Below, piece after piece: positions 21,996 through 32,521 of a DNA stretch of 64,000 nt; position 1 is the stretch's first letter, and every line of letters begins with the position of its first letter. The notes under the pieces were generated by a model, which did not search any database, was not told the DNA's origin, and saw nothing but the letters and a program-made list of their open reading frames with translations. The stretch comes from Stomorhina lunata. Taxonomy: Eukaryota > Arthropoda > Insecta > Diptera > Rhiniidae. The position numbers and the translations under genes are program-made. Where the stretch lies: assembly GCA_933228675.1 (NCBI GenBank), contig OW121741.1:53673186-53737185 (forward strand), read 5' to 3'.

Positions 21996-22590
21996 TACCC
22001 TTTTAATTGAAAAAATTACCAAACACGTATTTAATATTTTGTACTGGGCAATCGACCTCCCTATAAATTTTATTGGTAGCTTTATTGGTTCAAGTCAAAT
22101 ACAAAGAAAAAGAAAAATGGACCTACCCTAAATTTTTTCCCCGCTTTTCCCCCTTTTTGAACCCTGAATCAAAAAAGTACCAAACACGTGTCTAATATTT
22201 TTTTCTTGTTTACCGGCTCCGTATTGAATTTTGTTACTCTGTTGATTGGTTCAAAAGATACACGTGGGTTTCAAAAAGTACCAACATTTTATTTTTACCC
22301 CCTATTTGTCCCATCTGCTAAAAAGTACCAAACACGTGTCTACTTATATTTGTAGCTGATCCCAACGCAATTTCAATTTTGGGCCTATGACGTTTACTTC
22401 CGGAGATTCAGCATTACTAATTTTTCCCTTTTTTACCCCTTTTTATCCAAAAATCCCGTCTTAGTGGATCTATACTTTGAAAAAGGTACCCGCTGTCAAA
22501 ATTTCAGCTCTCTAGCTTTAGCCGTTTGGGCTGTGCGATGATGAGTCAGTCAATCAGTCAGTCAGTCACGTTAGAGTTTTATATATATAG
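21996..22590 (+). repeat. CACGTG satellite, right block
   Basis: Continues the repeat interrupted by the LOA-type LINE, with AAAAGTACCAAACACGTGTC near 22172 and 22320. It ends in a distinct terminus: CAGCTCTCTAGC, GATGAGTCAGTCAATCAGTC (a GTCA run, about 22540-22570) and a TATATATATAGATTA tail. That end looks like the 3' end of a mobile element, so the 'satellite' may be the inside of one. Confidence 0.75.
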
Positions 22591-22594
22591 ATTA

Positions 22595-22672
22595 TACATT
22601 CTAGTTTTTTCTTATACACATTGTTCTTTGACCAATCAATATTAAAATCTCCAACAATAATTATATCTGTAT
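22595..22672 (-). pseudogene. LINE endonuclease scrap, probably the 5' half of LINE 2
   Basis: Minus strand reads TDIIIVGDFNIDWSKNN, the catalytic GDFN block of a LINE endonuclease. It is bounded on one side by the CACGTG repeat and on the other by the 29-bp minisatellite. It has the same strand as LINE 2 (12056-14153) and lies at the opposite border of the nested insertions, so it is plausibly the displaced 5' part; most of the region between is missing. Confidence 0.6.
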
Positions 22673-22679
22673 TTTTTCA

Positions 22680-23815
22680 TAAATATGCAAAATTTTTAAA
22701 ATTTCCCATTTTTAAGGAAGGAAAATTTACCAAATTTTTTATTTAATGGACAATTTTTATATTTTCCTATTTTAATGTTAAATTTTCAAAATTTCCCATT
22801 TGTAAGGAAAATTTTCAAATTTTCCCATTTTTATGGGAAATTTTCAAAATATCCCATATAATTGAAAATTTTCCATTTTTATGGGAAATTTTCAAAATTT
22901 CCCTTTTTTATGGGAAATTTTCAAAATTTCCCTTTTTTGTGGGAAATTTTCAAAATGTTTCATTTTTATGGGAAATTTTCAAAATTTTACATTTTAATGG
23001 GAAAATTTCAAAATGTTCCATTTTTATGGTAAATTTTCAAAATTTAACATTTTTATGGTGAATTTTCAAAATTTACCATTTTTATGGGAAATTTTCCAAA
23101 TTTCCCTTTTTGATGGGAAATTTTTAAGTTTTAAGGGAAATTTTGAAAATTTCCCATTTTTATGGGAAATTTTCAAAATTTCCCTTTTTTATAGGAAATT
23201 TTCGAAATTTCCCTTTTTGTGGGAAATTTTCAAAATGTTTCATTTTTATGGGAAATTTTCAAAATTTTACATTTTAATGGGAAAATTTCAAAATTTTCCA
23301 TTTTTATGGTAAATTTTCAAAATTTAACATTTTTATGGTGAATTTTCAAAATTTACCATTTTTATGGGAAATTTTCCAAATTTCCCTTTTTGATGGGAAA
23401 TATTTAAATATTCCTATTTTTATGGAAAATTTTCAAAATTTCCAATGTTTAATAAAAAAAAACATATTCCTGCTCTAAAAAATCAATTTTAAAAGATATC
23501 GCTCAGAAATTGCCTTAACAAATTTAAATCACAAAATAAAAACCAGTCATTGCTTGATAGAATATTATATTAAAATAACCCTCACATATTGAGCGATATA
23601 ATAAAAATCAAACTTACCCGGAATGAATTGAGCGATAAAATATAAATAAAAAAATACCCGGTATAATTTGAGCGATATAATATAAATCAGATATACCCGT
23701 TATAATTGAGCGATATAATATAAATCAAAAATATCCGGTATGAAATGAGCGATATAATATAAATCAAAAATACCCGGTATAATTTGCGATATAATATAAA
23801 TCAAAAATAATAAAA
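22680..23815 (-). mobile_element. Right arm of the giant foldback element
   Basis: Inverted copy of the left arm: 29-bp minisatellite reading TTTTTATGGGAAATTTTCAA (22690-23440), then the unique spacer (TTCCTGCTCTAAAAAATCAA to ATTGCTTGAT, about 23466-23560), then the 39-bp satellite inverted (GAGCGATATAATATAAATCA, about 23595-23810). The terminal CAGGGAC end expected at the far side is missing because a family-D copy begins at 23816. Confidence 0.65.
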
Positions 23816-25352
23816 ATTATACCGATCGACTCAGAATCGCCAGGAGTGTCGATTTAGCCAGTCCGTCTGTCTGTTGAAATCAAGTTTGTGGAGCTCCTGG
23901 TGGGCGTACTCAGACGAATTATACACCAGATTTTAGGAAATTTCCCTACGCAGCACGCTATTTAATTGTCGCTAAAGTACTAAACTTCGATGCCGAATTT
24001 TAAAAAATTTTGATAGAAAATAGTTTTTAAATTTTTTTTTTTAAATTCTCATAGAATTTTGAATTTTGGCGGTATCTCTGGTCTTTATGGACCGATTTTG
24101 ATAAATTTTAATAGCATGTTGCATTGGAGTATTTTCTAAAATCTGATATATATATAATTCAAAATTTTTTTTTAAATACTGTTTTTTTTTTAATTTTTTA
24201 AAATTAGTCAATTTGCGTACATCGATAACTTTTGCTTTAGCGATTTTGATGAAATTCAATAGTGTGTTGCGTTGAATGGTTTCCTTAAATTTGATATACA
24301 GTTCAAAAATGTTTAAAAAAAAACACAATTTTTTGACGAAATTAATGTTTTCTTTTTTTTTTTAAATACAGTTTAAAAAAAATTCAATTCTCATCGAATT
24401 TTGACGATATCTCTAGTGTTTATAGACCGATTTTGATGATTTTTTTTCTAAAGTATGCCAAATTTGTGTACATCGACTTATTTTGCTTTGGAGATATCTC
24501 AGTTACTGATCTACCGATTTTGATGAAATACAAGGGTGTTGCGTTGAATGATTTCTTAAAATTTGATATACAGTTGAAAAACTTTTTTTAAAAAAAGTTG
24601 TTTGAAAAAACATAGTTATTTTGAAAAATAGTTATTAAAAAAATTTAATTCTCATCGAATTTTGAATTTTGGCGATATCCCTGGTGTTTATAGAAAATAA
24701 AAAAATTGTAATTTAGCATCGAATTTCGAGTTTTGGCTATATCTCAGTTGTAAGTAGAACTATATGTTCCAATTTAATAGTGTACTTCGTTAAACACTAT
24801 TAACATCTAATACCTATAAATATAAGTTATGTCGGTATGTCATCTAGAAGCTCATCAAACTTGACTTCAGCACACCGAAATATCATATCTTACGTAACTG
24901 TTGTTGCCAAAAGTCTAATCTAAATAGGTCCTCTAAATATTCTCATAAAAGCCTCTAATTTTAAAGATATATGCATTTAAATACGACCTCTCTCAAGGTG
25001 CGAAATGTTACAATGTTGTGTAATTTCGGAAATTGTTTGTATTTCAATTTACCTCCAAAATGTAGACACAATATAAAGCAAGATTATTCACTAATTAAAG
25101 TATTATTCATATATCGCCTAAAAATTGAATGTATGAGGCGTGTTAATTATCAAGATTTGAAACTTTTTTAGATTCGAAAATCAATATACATATATTAGTA
25201 TTTTTGCAGGATTCACCTAAATCAGTCTTCAGAAACATACATACTTGTAATTGACCAAAAACTCTTTCCACTCTGCACTTTACTTTTGTAACACCATTGC
25301 TGAAGGGTATTTAAGTTATGGCATAGCCGAACATAGCACTCTTACTTGTTTA
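23816..25352 (+). mobile_element. Family D copy C, old and 5'-truncated
   Basis: Starts at the conserved core ATTATACCGATCGACTCAGA, has a very short GTCY block, and contains several diverged 'TTTATGGACCGATTTTGATG' modules. It ends near 25352 with GAAGGGTATTTAAGTTATGG and TAGCACTCTTACTTG, matching the 3' end of copy A. Much more diverged than copies A, B or the array. Confidence 0.7.
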
Positions 25353-26107
25353 CCTGTAGGTCATACATGTAATTGACCAAAAACTCTTTCCATTCTGTAC
25401 TTTACTTTTGGAAAAATATATTACATAAGCAATTTGTCTTACAAAAAATTTCTAAATGGGTTTTTCTTATCAATCCTTTTAACACACTTCAGATTTACAC
25501 ACTTCAGATTTACACTGTCATACTGCATCAAATTCTCAATGTATCTTAAAATTGGACTTTGCATATTAAGCCGATGATATATGAAGTCAGCTTTTTCAAA
25601 TATTGCAAGACATTTAAGTATATTTATGAACGTGCAAAAATTTGTTTTTTTGAAACATTTTTTAATTTCTGTTTTTGGTAAAATTAAATATTATTGTTAA
25701 AGCTGCTTGAAAATTAAGGTATAATTGAAGTTCAATAAATGCAGTTTGCAATGTAAGACAGCAACTTGAAAACTTTTGGACAAAGTTTGGCAAAAAGTTC
25801 ATTTAGTAATACTTTTCAATGCGCACCATTGCAAATTTGTAGATTATTTTTATTTAAGATGCAGCTTTTAAAAAAGAGCACAAGATAGATTAATATCTTA
25901 AAAAATATAAATAATGTTTTGCAATATTGTCATACACTTAAATGTAGCTTTTCCTTATAAACTCAATATTGTCTTGCAAACTGTTTTTAAGAAGTCTGCA
26001 GACCAACACACAAAGTAATAAAGCATCATCGGTACTACCGAAAATTGTGCCTAATGTGTTTTCATTGTTGTGTTACTTCGCAAACTGTATTTATAAACGA
26101 TATGGTT
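25353..26107. other. AT-rich downstream flank of the nmd-like gene
   Basis: No coding signal. The minus strand has AATAAA-type sequence near 25850, about 250 bp after the stop codon of the nmd-like gene, which could serve as its polyadenylation signal (inference). Confidence 0.4.
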
Positions 26108-27299
26108 TTAGTCCAGCTCAATGCGATTTTCCATGAACAACTGACCGGTATGCATTTTAGATTCTTTCATTTTATCATACGATTTTAACAAATCTTCCAT
26201 AGAAATAGCTAATAATGCATTATGTCCCGGATTATTTGATAATAAAGGCGTTCCTTTAGATTTCGTTATATCTTCATTTAAACGCATATACTGCCTCATA
26301 CGAAGTACTGAAGCATTTCTACACATTTCTCTCAAGTCTGATCCAGAAAAACCATTAGTTAATTTAGCTAATCGGTTAAAATCGACAGCATCGTGGACAA
26401 TTTCCGACTTTAATATAAGTTGCAATACTTGGAGTCTCTGATCTGTACTAGGTAGACCAATGTGAAACTGGGCAGGCATGCGCCTTAAAATTGCTTTATC
26501 TAAATCCTGTGGCCGGTTGGTCGCCCCCATGACAATGACTGTTGCATCGCTGTTTGTGCACAAACCATCCCAAAGCATCATAAACTGTGTTTTCATCATA
26601 GCAGTAGCTTCGTGGTCATTTGAATTGCGGCTTCTTAAAAATGAGTCAATTTCATCAATAAATACAATACATGGTTGTATCTTCAAAGCTAGTGTGAAAA
26701 CGGCTGAGGCAAGTTTTTGAGACTCTCCATACCACTTGTCAGTTAAAATAGATACATCGAGATTTATGAACCGCATGCCAGCTTCTTTTGCAGTTGCTTT
26801 AGCAATTAAAGTCTTTCCACAACCGGGTGGACCGTGGAGAAGGACGCCTTTAGGAGCTTGCCATAACTTTGACTGACTTAAGAGATCATGATGACGGACA
26901 GGAAGAACTACAGATTCACGTAATTCTTGAACAACACCATCTAGACCAGCAATATCGCTCCACCCCACGGATATGTCACTTGGAACAACAATGTGCGAAG
27001 CGATCATTAGTTCATAATCATTAAATTGTTGAGAATTTATTTTGAAAATTCCTTCATCACTAAGCCTATAAAAATATACAATGTATTATTCATCACTTTA
27101 TTAAAAGTAATGCTAACCTCTTAATTTGCTCTTCAGCTCTAATTTTGGCCTTTTTTTTGCTTTTACTAGTAGGGTCAATTTGGTTCATCATCCATTTTAC
27201 AGAGAAATATGTAATAACAGACGCAATGGAAACGCGAAAAAGCATTTGGAAAATTTCTCCTCTTGAAATTTGCGAACCATTTAGATTAAAATTATCCAT
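26108..27299 (-). CDS. nmd: Msp1/ATAD1-family AAA-ATPase (Drosophila nmd ortholog), two exons
   Basis: The coding region joins 27299-27118 and 27065-26108, giving 379 residues. The 52-bp intron (27117-27066) has a GTTAGC donor and a TATAG acceptor and splits an Arg codon. Residues about 14-37 are a hydrophobic N-terminal anchor, followed by a basic KSKKKAKIRAEE stretch. The AAA module has Walker A GPPGCGKT (139-146), the pore segment KWYGES, Walker B IVFIDEID (194-201), sensor 1 GATNRP (241-246) and Arg fingers RR (255-256). The family sits in the outer mitochondrial and peroxisomal membrane and pulls out mislocalised tail-anchored proteins. Length is close to that of fly and human relatives (about 360-370). 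All ATPase motifs are intact, so it should be functional. It is the only complete host gene here and is embedded in repeats. Confidence 0.95.
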
Positions 27300-29570
27300 T
27301 ACGGTTGTAAAAATTCAATATTTTACTTTTACTGTGGAATAGAATTTCAATACGAGTCTGAAAATTTAAAAATTAAAGTTGTAAATGTAGCGAATACTCT
27401 ATAGTGATTGATTTTTACACTACATCAACACTAAATGATGTCTTAACTTCTAGTGCGATGGAAATTCATCACGTATAAACACAACATATCAGCATTCCAT
27501 ATTCATCATGATGTAAAGACAGCAGTTTTTTGTCTTAAGTCTAGTGCAGGTAAACATTAGTTACAAATATTTGGCAAAAAACTTCTGGTTTGAGATATAC
27601 AGTGCTATAAATTTCCGAAATATAAATAGATATATCACTCTTCATTTTGGAGCAATAGTTACGACATGTATGTCATGTGAAAATGCTCCAAAATATCTTT
27701 CAAATGATACAACTCTTTTTACTTTTCATTAACCCATTAAGGAACTATTAAACAAATGTTAAATTTTTACTCTTAATTTTTTGGCGAAAATGTCCATATC
27801 TCGAAAACTGACTGATATAACGTAATCCAATGATATATAGACCTAAGTATTACACCTTTAAAGATTTCATCTGATACCAATAGTTAGCTGATATATTTTA
27901 AGGTAACAAAGATATTGGGATTTAAAGTTGATTTTTTTTCTTTCATTTCCAAAGACTAGTATAATAGAACTGCGCCGAATTCAAACATTTTTATAGCTCT
28001 AAAGAACTTTCAATTATAAGAACATTAGTATAAAATTGTTTGATCAATCGATTTATCACTCTTAATATTGGACCGATTACAACAATATCTATATTATGTG
28101 AATGTGCTCCAAAATATCTTTCAGATGAGGTAATTTTGTTTATTTTTTATTAACTCATTAAGGAACTATTAACAAAAATATTGAATTTTACTATTGGTTT
28201 TTGTACAAAAACCCATCTATATCCCAGTAAGAACAGTGTCAAACGTTTGAAATATGATGACTTTTACATTTAATATCAAACGTTTTTGTAAACTTTTTTT
28301 CAAATCTGAACAGATGTTTGAGATTCACATTCATTTTCAAATGAGGGTTCATTTGAGAATAAACGTTTGAAAAGTGATAGTTTCTCAAATTGAGAATAAA
28401 GGTTATGATTTGAAAAATGGTGTTATATAAATTTGATATCAAACCTTATTTCAAATTTTTTTCAAACATTAAAAAAAATAATGTCAAAAAAATTAATGTT
28501 TAAGATATTTTAATAGAATGGCATTGCATTTCAAAGAAATTCGTTATTTCTTTCGGATTTTTTAAAATTGATCCATATTTGACCATAAAACCTTGCTTAA
28601 AAAATGTCAAGATTAAAAATTCAATGATATTCATATGCATAAGTAAATTTTCTTTGTTTCTTAACATTTTTCTTACCTAACAATAAAAAAATTATATTTT
28701 AAGCAAAAGAATTCAAATATGATGCATCGTTTTCAAAAACAAAATAAACAAACTCAAAAATACAACACCATTTTATTTATGTTCCACATGTAGATGATAT
28801 CCACATTTGAAAAACCTTTGAGAATGAGGTTTGATAATGATTTGAGAATAAAGGCATTTCTCAATTTAAGAATAAAGTCCCCTTTTTGTTGAGAACGCTA
28901 TTATTCTTAAATCAGTATCAAACGTTTGACCTTTGAAGAAAGATTTATTTTCAAATCATCCTCAATTTGAGAATAAACCTTTTTTCATACTGGGATGGTT
29001 TATCGATGTTAAAAATTCGTGTAGCTCATAAAGAACTTTTAATTTTGAAACTATTAGTATACAAATTTTTGGCAAGAACCTTTTAGTTTAAGAGATACAG
29101 TGCTTTAAAATTCCGAAATATCAATCGATTTATCACTCTCAATTTTATACCGATTGCAACAATATGTATGTCACGTGAAAGTGATCCTAAACATCAGATG
29201 AGACAATTTTTTTATTTTTCATTAAAATTTTACTTTTGGTTTTTTAGCAAAAATGTTTCGAAAAATTACCGATATAATGTAATCCATTGCTTAATTATAT
29301 AAATTTGCTTAATATTGCTTAATTATATAAATCTAACGGAAGTTTTACTTCGTTACTTTATGTCATATCGATTAGTTTTCTGCATGACAAATATTTTATT
29401 ACTATTTAATTGTAAATTATGTAATTATACAGGTATGTTCTGCAAACCACATTAATTTTTCAATAGTTCATTTAAATTAAAATCGAAAATTCGTTTAAGT
29501 AGTTTTCGTCTTAAAGCAATATGGAAAACTTAAGTTTTCAAATACAAAATTTCAAAACTTCTAAAATACC
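27300..29570. repeat. Degenerate tandem repeat between the nmd-like gene and the BEL element
   Basis: A unit of about 450 bp recurs: TATGTCATGTGAAAATG-type blocks at 27668, 28092 and 29166, each preceded by CGAAATAT...CGATTTATCACTCT and followed by CATTAAGGAACTATTAA. The second unit is interrupted by the MITE at 28223-28995. The promoter of the nmd-like gene must lie in 27300-27540; I see no clear TATA box or initiator. Confidence 0.6.
28223..28995. mobile_element. MITE-like insert with CCCAGTA ends
   Basis: Left end CCCAGTAAGAA; right end, read inward, CCCAGTATGAA. TCAAACGTTTGA motifs occur near both ends in mirrored positions, and TTTGAGAATAAA is repeated throughout. It interrupts one unit of a degenerate tandem repeat. 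No coding capacity. The target duplication is unclear (possibly AT). Confidence 0.55.
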
Positions 29571-29995
29571 TGTTGCTGCTAAATAGTTGTCGACTCCAAT
29601 CATTTAAATACCTGTTTTGTTTTTAATTATATTTTTTACTATTTACTGCATCCTAATATACAAAGATAATGATGTTCATATATTTATGCGTATGTAAATA
29701 GTTAATGATCATTCTTTTATCTTTTACTAGTTATGTATTGATGTACATATATTAAAAAACAATTACATATTGCAAAACAGGAATAACGGCCAATTACCAA
29801 AAATCACGTACGCATATTTTTCTTAAGTTTGTTCTTTTAAAATTTGTAAAGTAGAATTACTTCTGTTTAAATAGTCAGCGGAATCAAACAAAATAATTTT
29901 AAAGCGCTTCTCGCTATTGAATTAAAAATTGAAATAAATGCAAAATTAAATTTCAATAAAGTGTTTTATTTTAAAAATTAAATAAGAGTGAGGCG
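29571..29995 (+). repeat. 5' LTR of the BEL/Pao element (3' limit approximate)
   Basis: Begins TGTTGCTGCTAAATAGTTG. The first 170 bp match 35425-35594 with one substitution and one 3-bp indel. AATAAA signals occur near 29934 and 29955. The 3' limit cannot be fixed because the partner LTR is truncated. Confidence 0.75.
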
Positions 29996-30083
29996 CTCTT
30001 AAAACTTGTTGAATTTTGCCTGTAACATTTCTTTAAAATTATTTTATGAGTGATTTAATTAAAAAACTCGACCAGAAGCAATA

Positions 30084-31250
30084 ATGGCTGGAGATAATAA
30101 TTGCAAAAAGTGTCGTGAGAAAGATACAGACGAGATGGTACAATGCGATATTTGTGACCAATGGTACCACTTTGGATGTGTAGCCAACGTAAGTTTTAGT
30201 TGTGAATACTGTAAAGGTGCGTCATCTCTCTAAACTTGCCGGTCATATAACTCAAACGTCCACACCAACCAACACCAGTGTAAACGTACAACGATCGTCA
30301 ACCGAAACACAAGGAGTAAATCAACAAGGTTATGTAACGATGCCGTCATCAAGTGCATGCATGGTTCAGCAAACATCTTCATCAGAATGTTTAGGGAATA
30401 TTTTTCCACCTTCACATCTGACAACAACAATCTACCCCTCCATCAATGGCACCGATATCTATGATTTATTCTGCTCCCATAATGTCGTACGTACCACCAT
30501 CTTCATGGCAAACCGCTTATCACCCATTAGTTCCAGCATTTGTACCATCAAATTTACTACCAAATTATTTTCAACCTACCACTTCTTCAAATTTTCAAAG
30601 CCAAACGACGCAAGTAGCAAAAAACAGAAACGTTGATGATATTGCCAGGCAAAGAAAATTAGAGCTAAAACATCAAGAAGAAGAAATGCAGATCAAGCGG
30701 CAGTATTTAGATGAAAAATACAAAGTATTATCACAAACACGTGAATCATCGACACCATTTGCCGATGCCGACGTTAAACTCTGGGTTAACAGTGGCGTCT
30801 GCAGTAAACATTGGCCCTACACCAGGGCAATTAGCTGCAAGGCAATCTTTTCCAAAACAACTTCCAACCTTTAATGGTGATCCCGATGAATGGCCACTTT
30901 TTATAAGCAGTTTTGAAAGCAGCACATCTTTAGCTGGCTATACAGATGCTGAAAATTTAATGAGACTGCAGTCATCACTTAAAGCCACAGATGGTGCCCG
31001 AAATTATACGTACACTTCGTATGTGATTTGGAAGACCAGAGCACATTCTAGAGCGTGCAATTTCTAAGGCCAGAAGCTTTCCGCCAATTAAGGATAAATT
31101 AGAGGCTTTAATAGAATTTGCAATGTGCGTTCGCAACATATGTGCCACAATTGAGGGGTGTCAAATGGATTCTCATTTAAATAATCCGCTATTAGTTAAA
31201 GAATTAGTTGACAAACTTCCTAACAACCATAAATTGTTAGGAAGCAGCAA
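30084..31250 (+). pseudogene. BEL/Pao gag region with N-terminal PHD finger, frameshifted
   Basis: The first ATG opens a PHD-type zinc finger: CKKC, CDIC, HFGC and CEYC give the C4HC3 ligand order within about 40 residues, slightly short before the last pair. Reading then moves through several frames: 30202-30636 and 30446-30874 (a polar gag-like region with basic KLELKHQEEEMQIKRQ coiled-coil-like stretch), then 30711-31067 with QLPTFNGDPDEWPLFISSFESST, the DUF1759 block of BEL/Pao gag proteins. At least three frameshifts are needed. A perfect splice-donor-like AACGTAAGT lies inside the PHD codons. PHD fingers bind histone H3 tails in host proteins; a role in target choice is speculation. Confidence 0.8.
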
Positions 31251-31255
31251 GTAGC

Positions 31256-32518
31256 GTGACCCCTTTGTTCGGAAAAACTAGTGCATCTGTAAACACGCAC
31301 AACCTTGAAGAGCCACATGAGAATAACAACACAGTGAGTACCTCATGCTTTGTATGCAATGATGGTGACCATAAAGTAGTCCAATGTGATGCGTTTAAAA
31401 ATATGTCGCTCAATCGCAAGTGGGAATGTGTGAAAGCCAAAAATTTGTGTCGCCAATGCTTAGGCAGACATAAACGCAAATGCGACTCCAACAAAGAATG
31501 TGGCATTGACAGCTGTAAGAATAAACATAACCTTTTGCTGCACAAAAAGGTAAACGTTGAGCAAAATATTGAAACAAATTCTTCAAATCAACAAAATTCG
31601 GTAGTGAATGCACACAGCAACAGCTATGATGAATCTCAACCATTATTTCGAATAATACCGGTAAATATACATTCATCAAATAAAACTAAAAAAGTTTTCG
31701 CCTTTCTAGACGAAGGTTCGGCAGTTATCCTCATTGAAAAAAGTGTTTTTGATGAACAAGGCCTTGAAGGCGAGAGTGATCCCCTATGTCTGAGGTGGAC
31801 CGGCGACACAACGAGTCAAGAAAATTACTCGGTAAAAGCTGACATAACAATATCGAGCGTGACCAACAACAAAAAATTCCATCTGAATGCTGCTCATACA
31901 GTAAGTAATTTGAGCCTTTCATCACAGACGATCGATGTAAGCAAAATTTCTAAAATATTCCCGTATTTGGCACAACTACCAATACAATCGTACAAAAACG
32001 CTACTCCTGTAATTTTAATTGGGGTCGATAACTGGAATTTGGCTGTCCCCCTTAAGATACGTGAGGGGCAGTGAACCAACCAATCGCTTCCAAGACCAGA
32101 CTAGGTGGACGTTGCAGGGCTCTAGAATATCGTATGAATATACACGCGTGTGACTGCCGGCAAAATTACAACGAGCTTTATGATGTAGTAAAAAAATACT
32201 TCTCTGTAGAATCGTGTAAAGAAAAACAGGTGCTTTCCTATGACGACAACCGAGCTATCGCTATTTTGGAAAATACAACCAAAAAAAAAAAAAATCAACG
32301 ATCACTATGAGGTTGGTCTGCTATGGCGCAATCCAAACGTGTACTTGCCTGATAGCTATAATACAGCTTTAAATCGTTTGCAGTGTCTTCAAAATAAATT
32401 CAAGAAGAATCCATCCTTAAAAACAACTGTACAAAATCAAATTGACAATTTTCTTTTAAAAGGTTATGCTAAAAAACTTACTCCAAAGGAATTAGAGGTG
32501 CATCATGACAAAGTGTGA
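31256..32518 (+). pseudogene. BEL/Pao zinc knuckles, aspartic protease and RT start, frameshifted
   Basis: 31256-32074 is open: two cysteine-rich knuckles (CFVCNDGDHKVVQC, then CRQCLGRHKRKC and CGIDSCKNKH), then the retropepsin-like DUF1758 domain with FAFLDEGSAVILIEKSVF, whose D-x-G is the catalytic motif. Past 32074 the frame changes at least twice (32071-32310, then 32240-32518 around an A12 run at 32281-32293), leading into ALNRLQCLQNKFKKNPSL, the stretch before BEL reverse transcriptases. Confidence 0.82.
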
Positions 32519-32521
32519 TAC

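Noticed and set aside
16139..22590. CACGTG boxes as E-box regulatory sites
   Set aside because: They are part of a repeated unit with no gene nearby to regulate.
27145..27342. 65-codon plus-strand frame overlapping the first exon of the nmd-like gene
   Set aside because: Antisense shadow of a well-supported exon.
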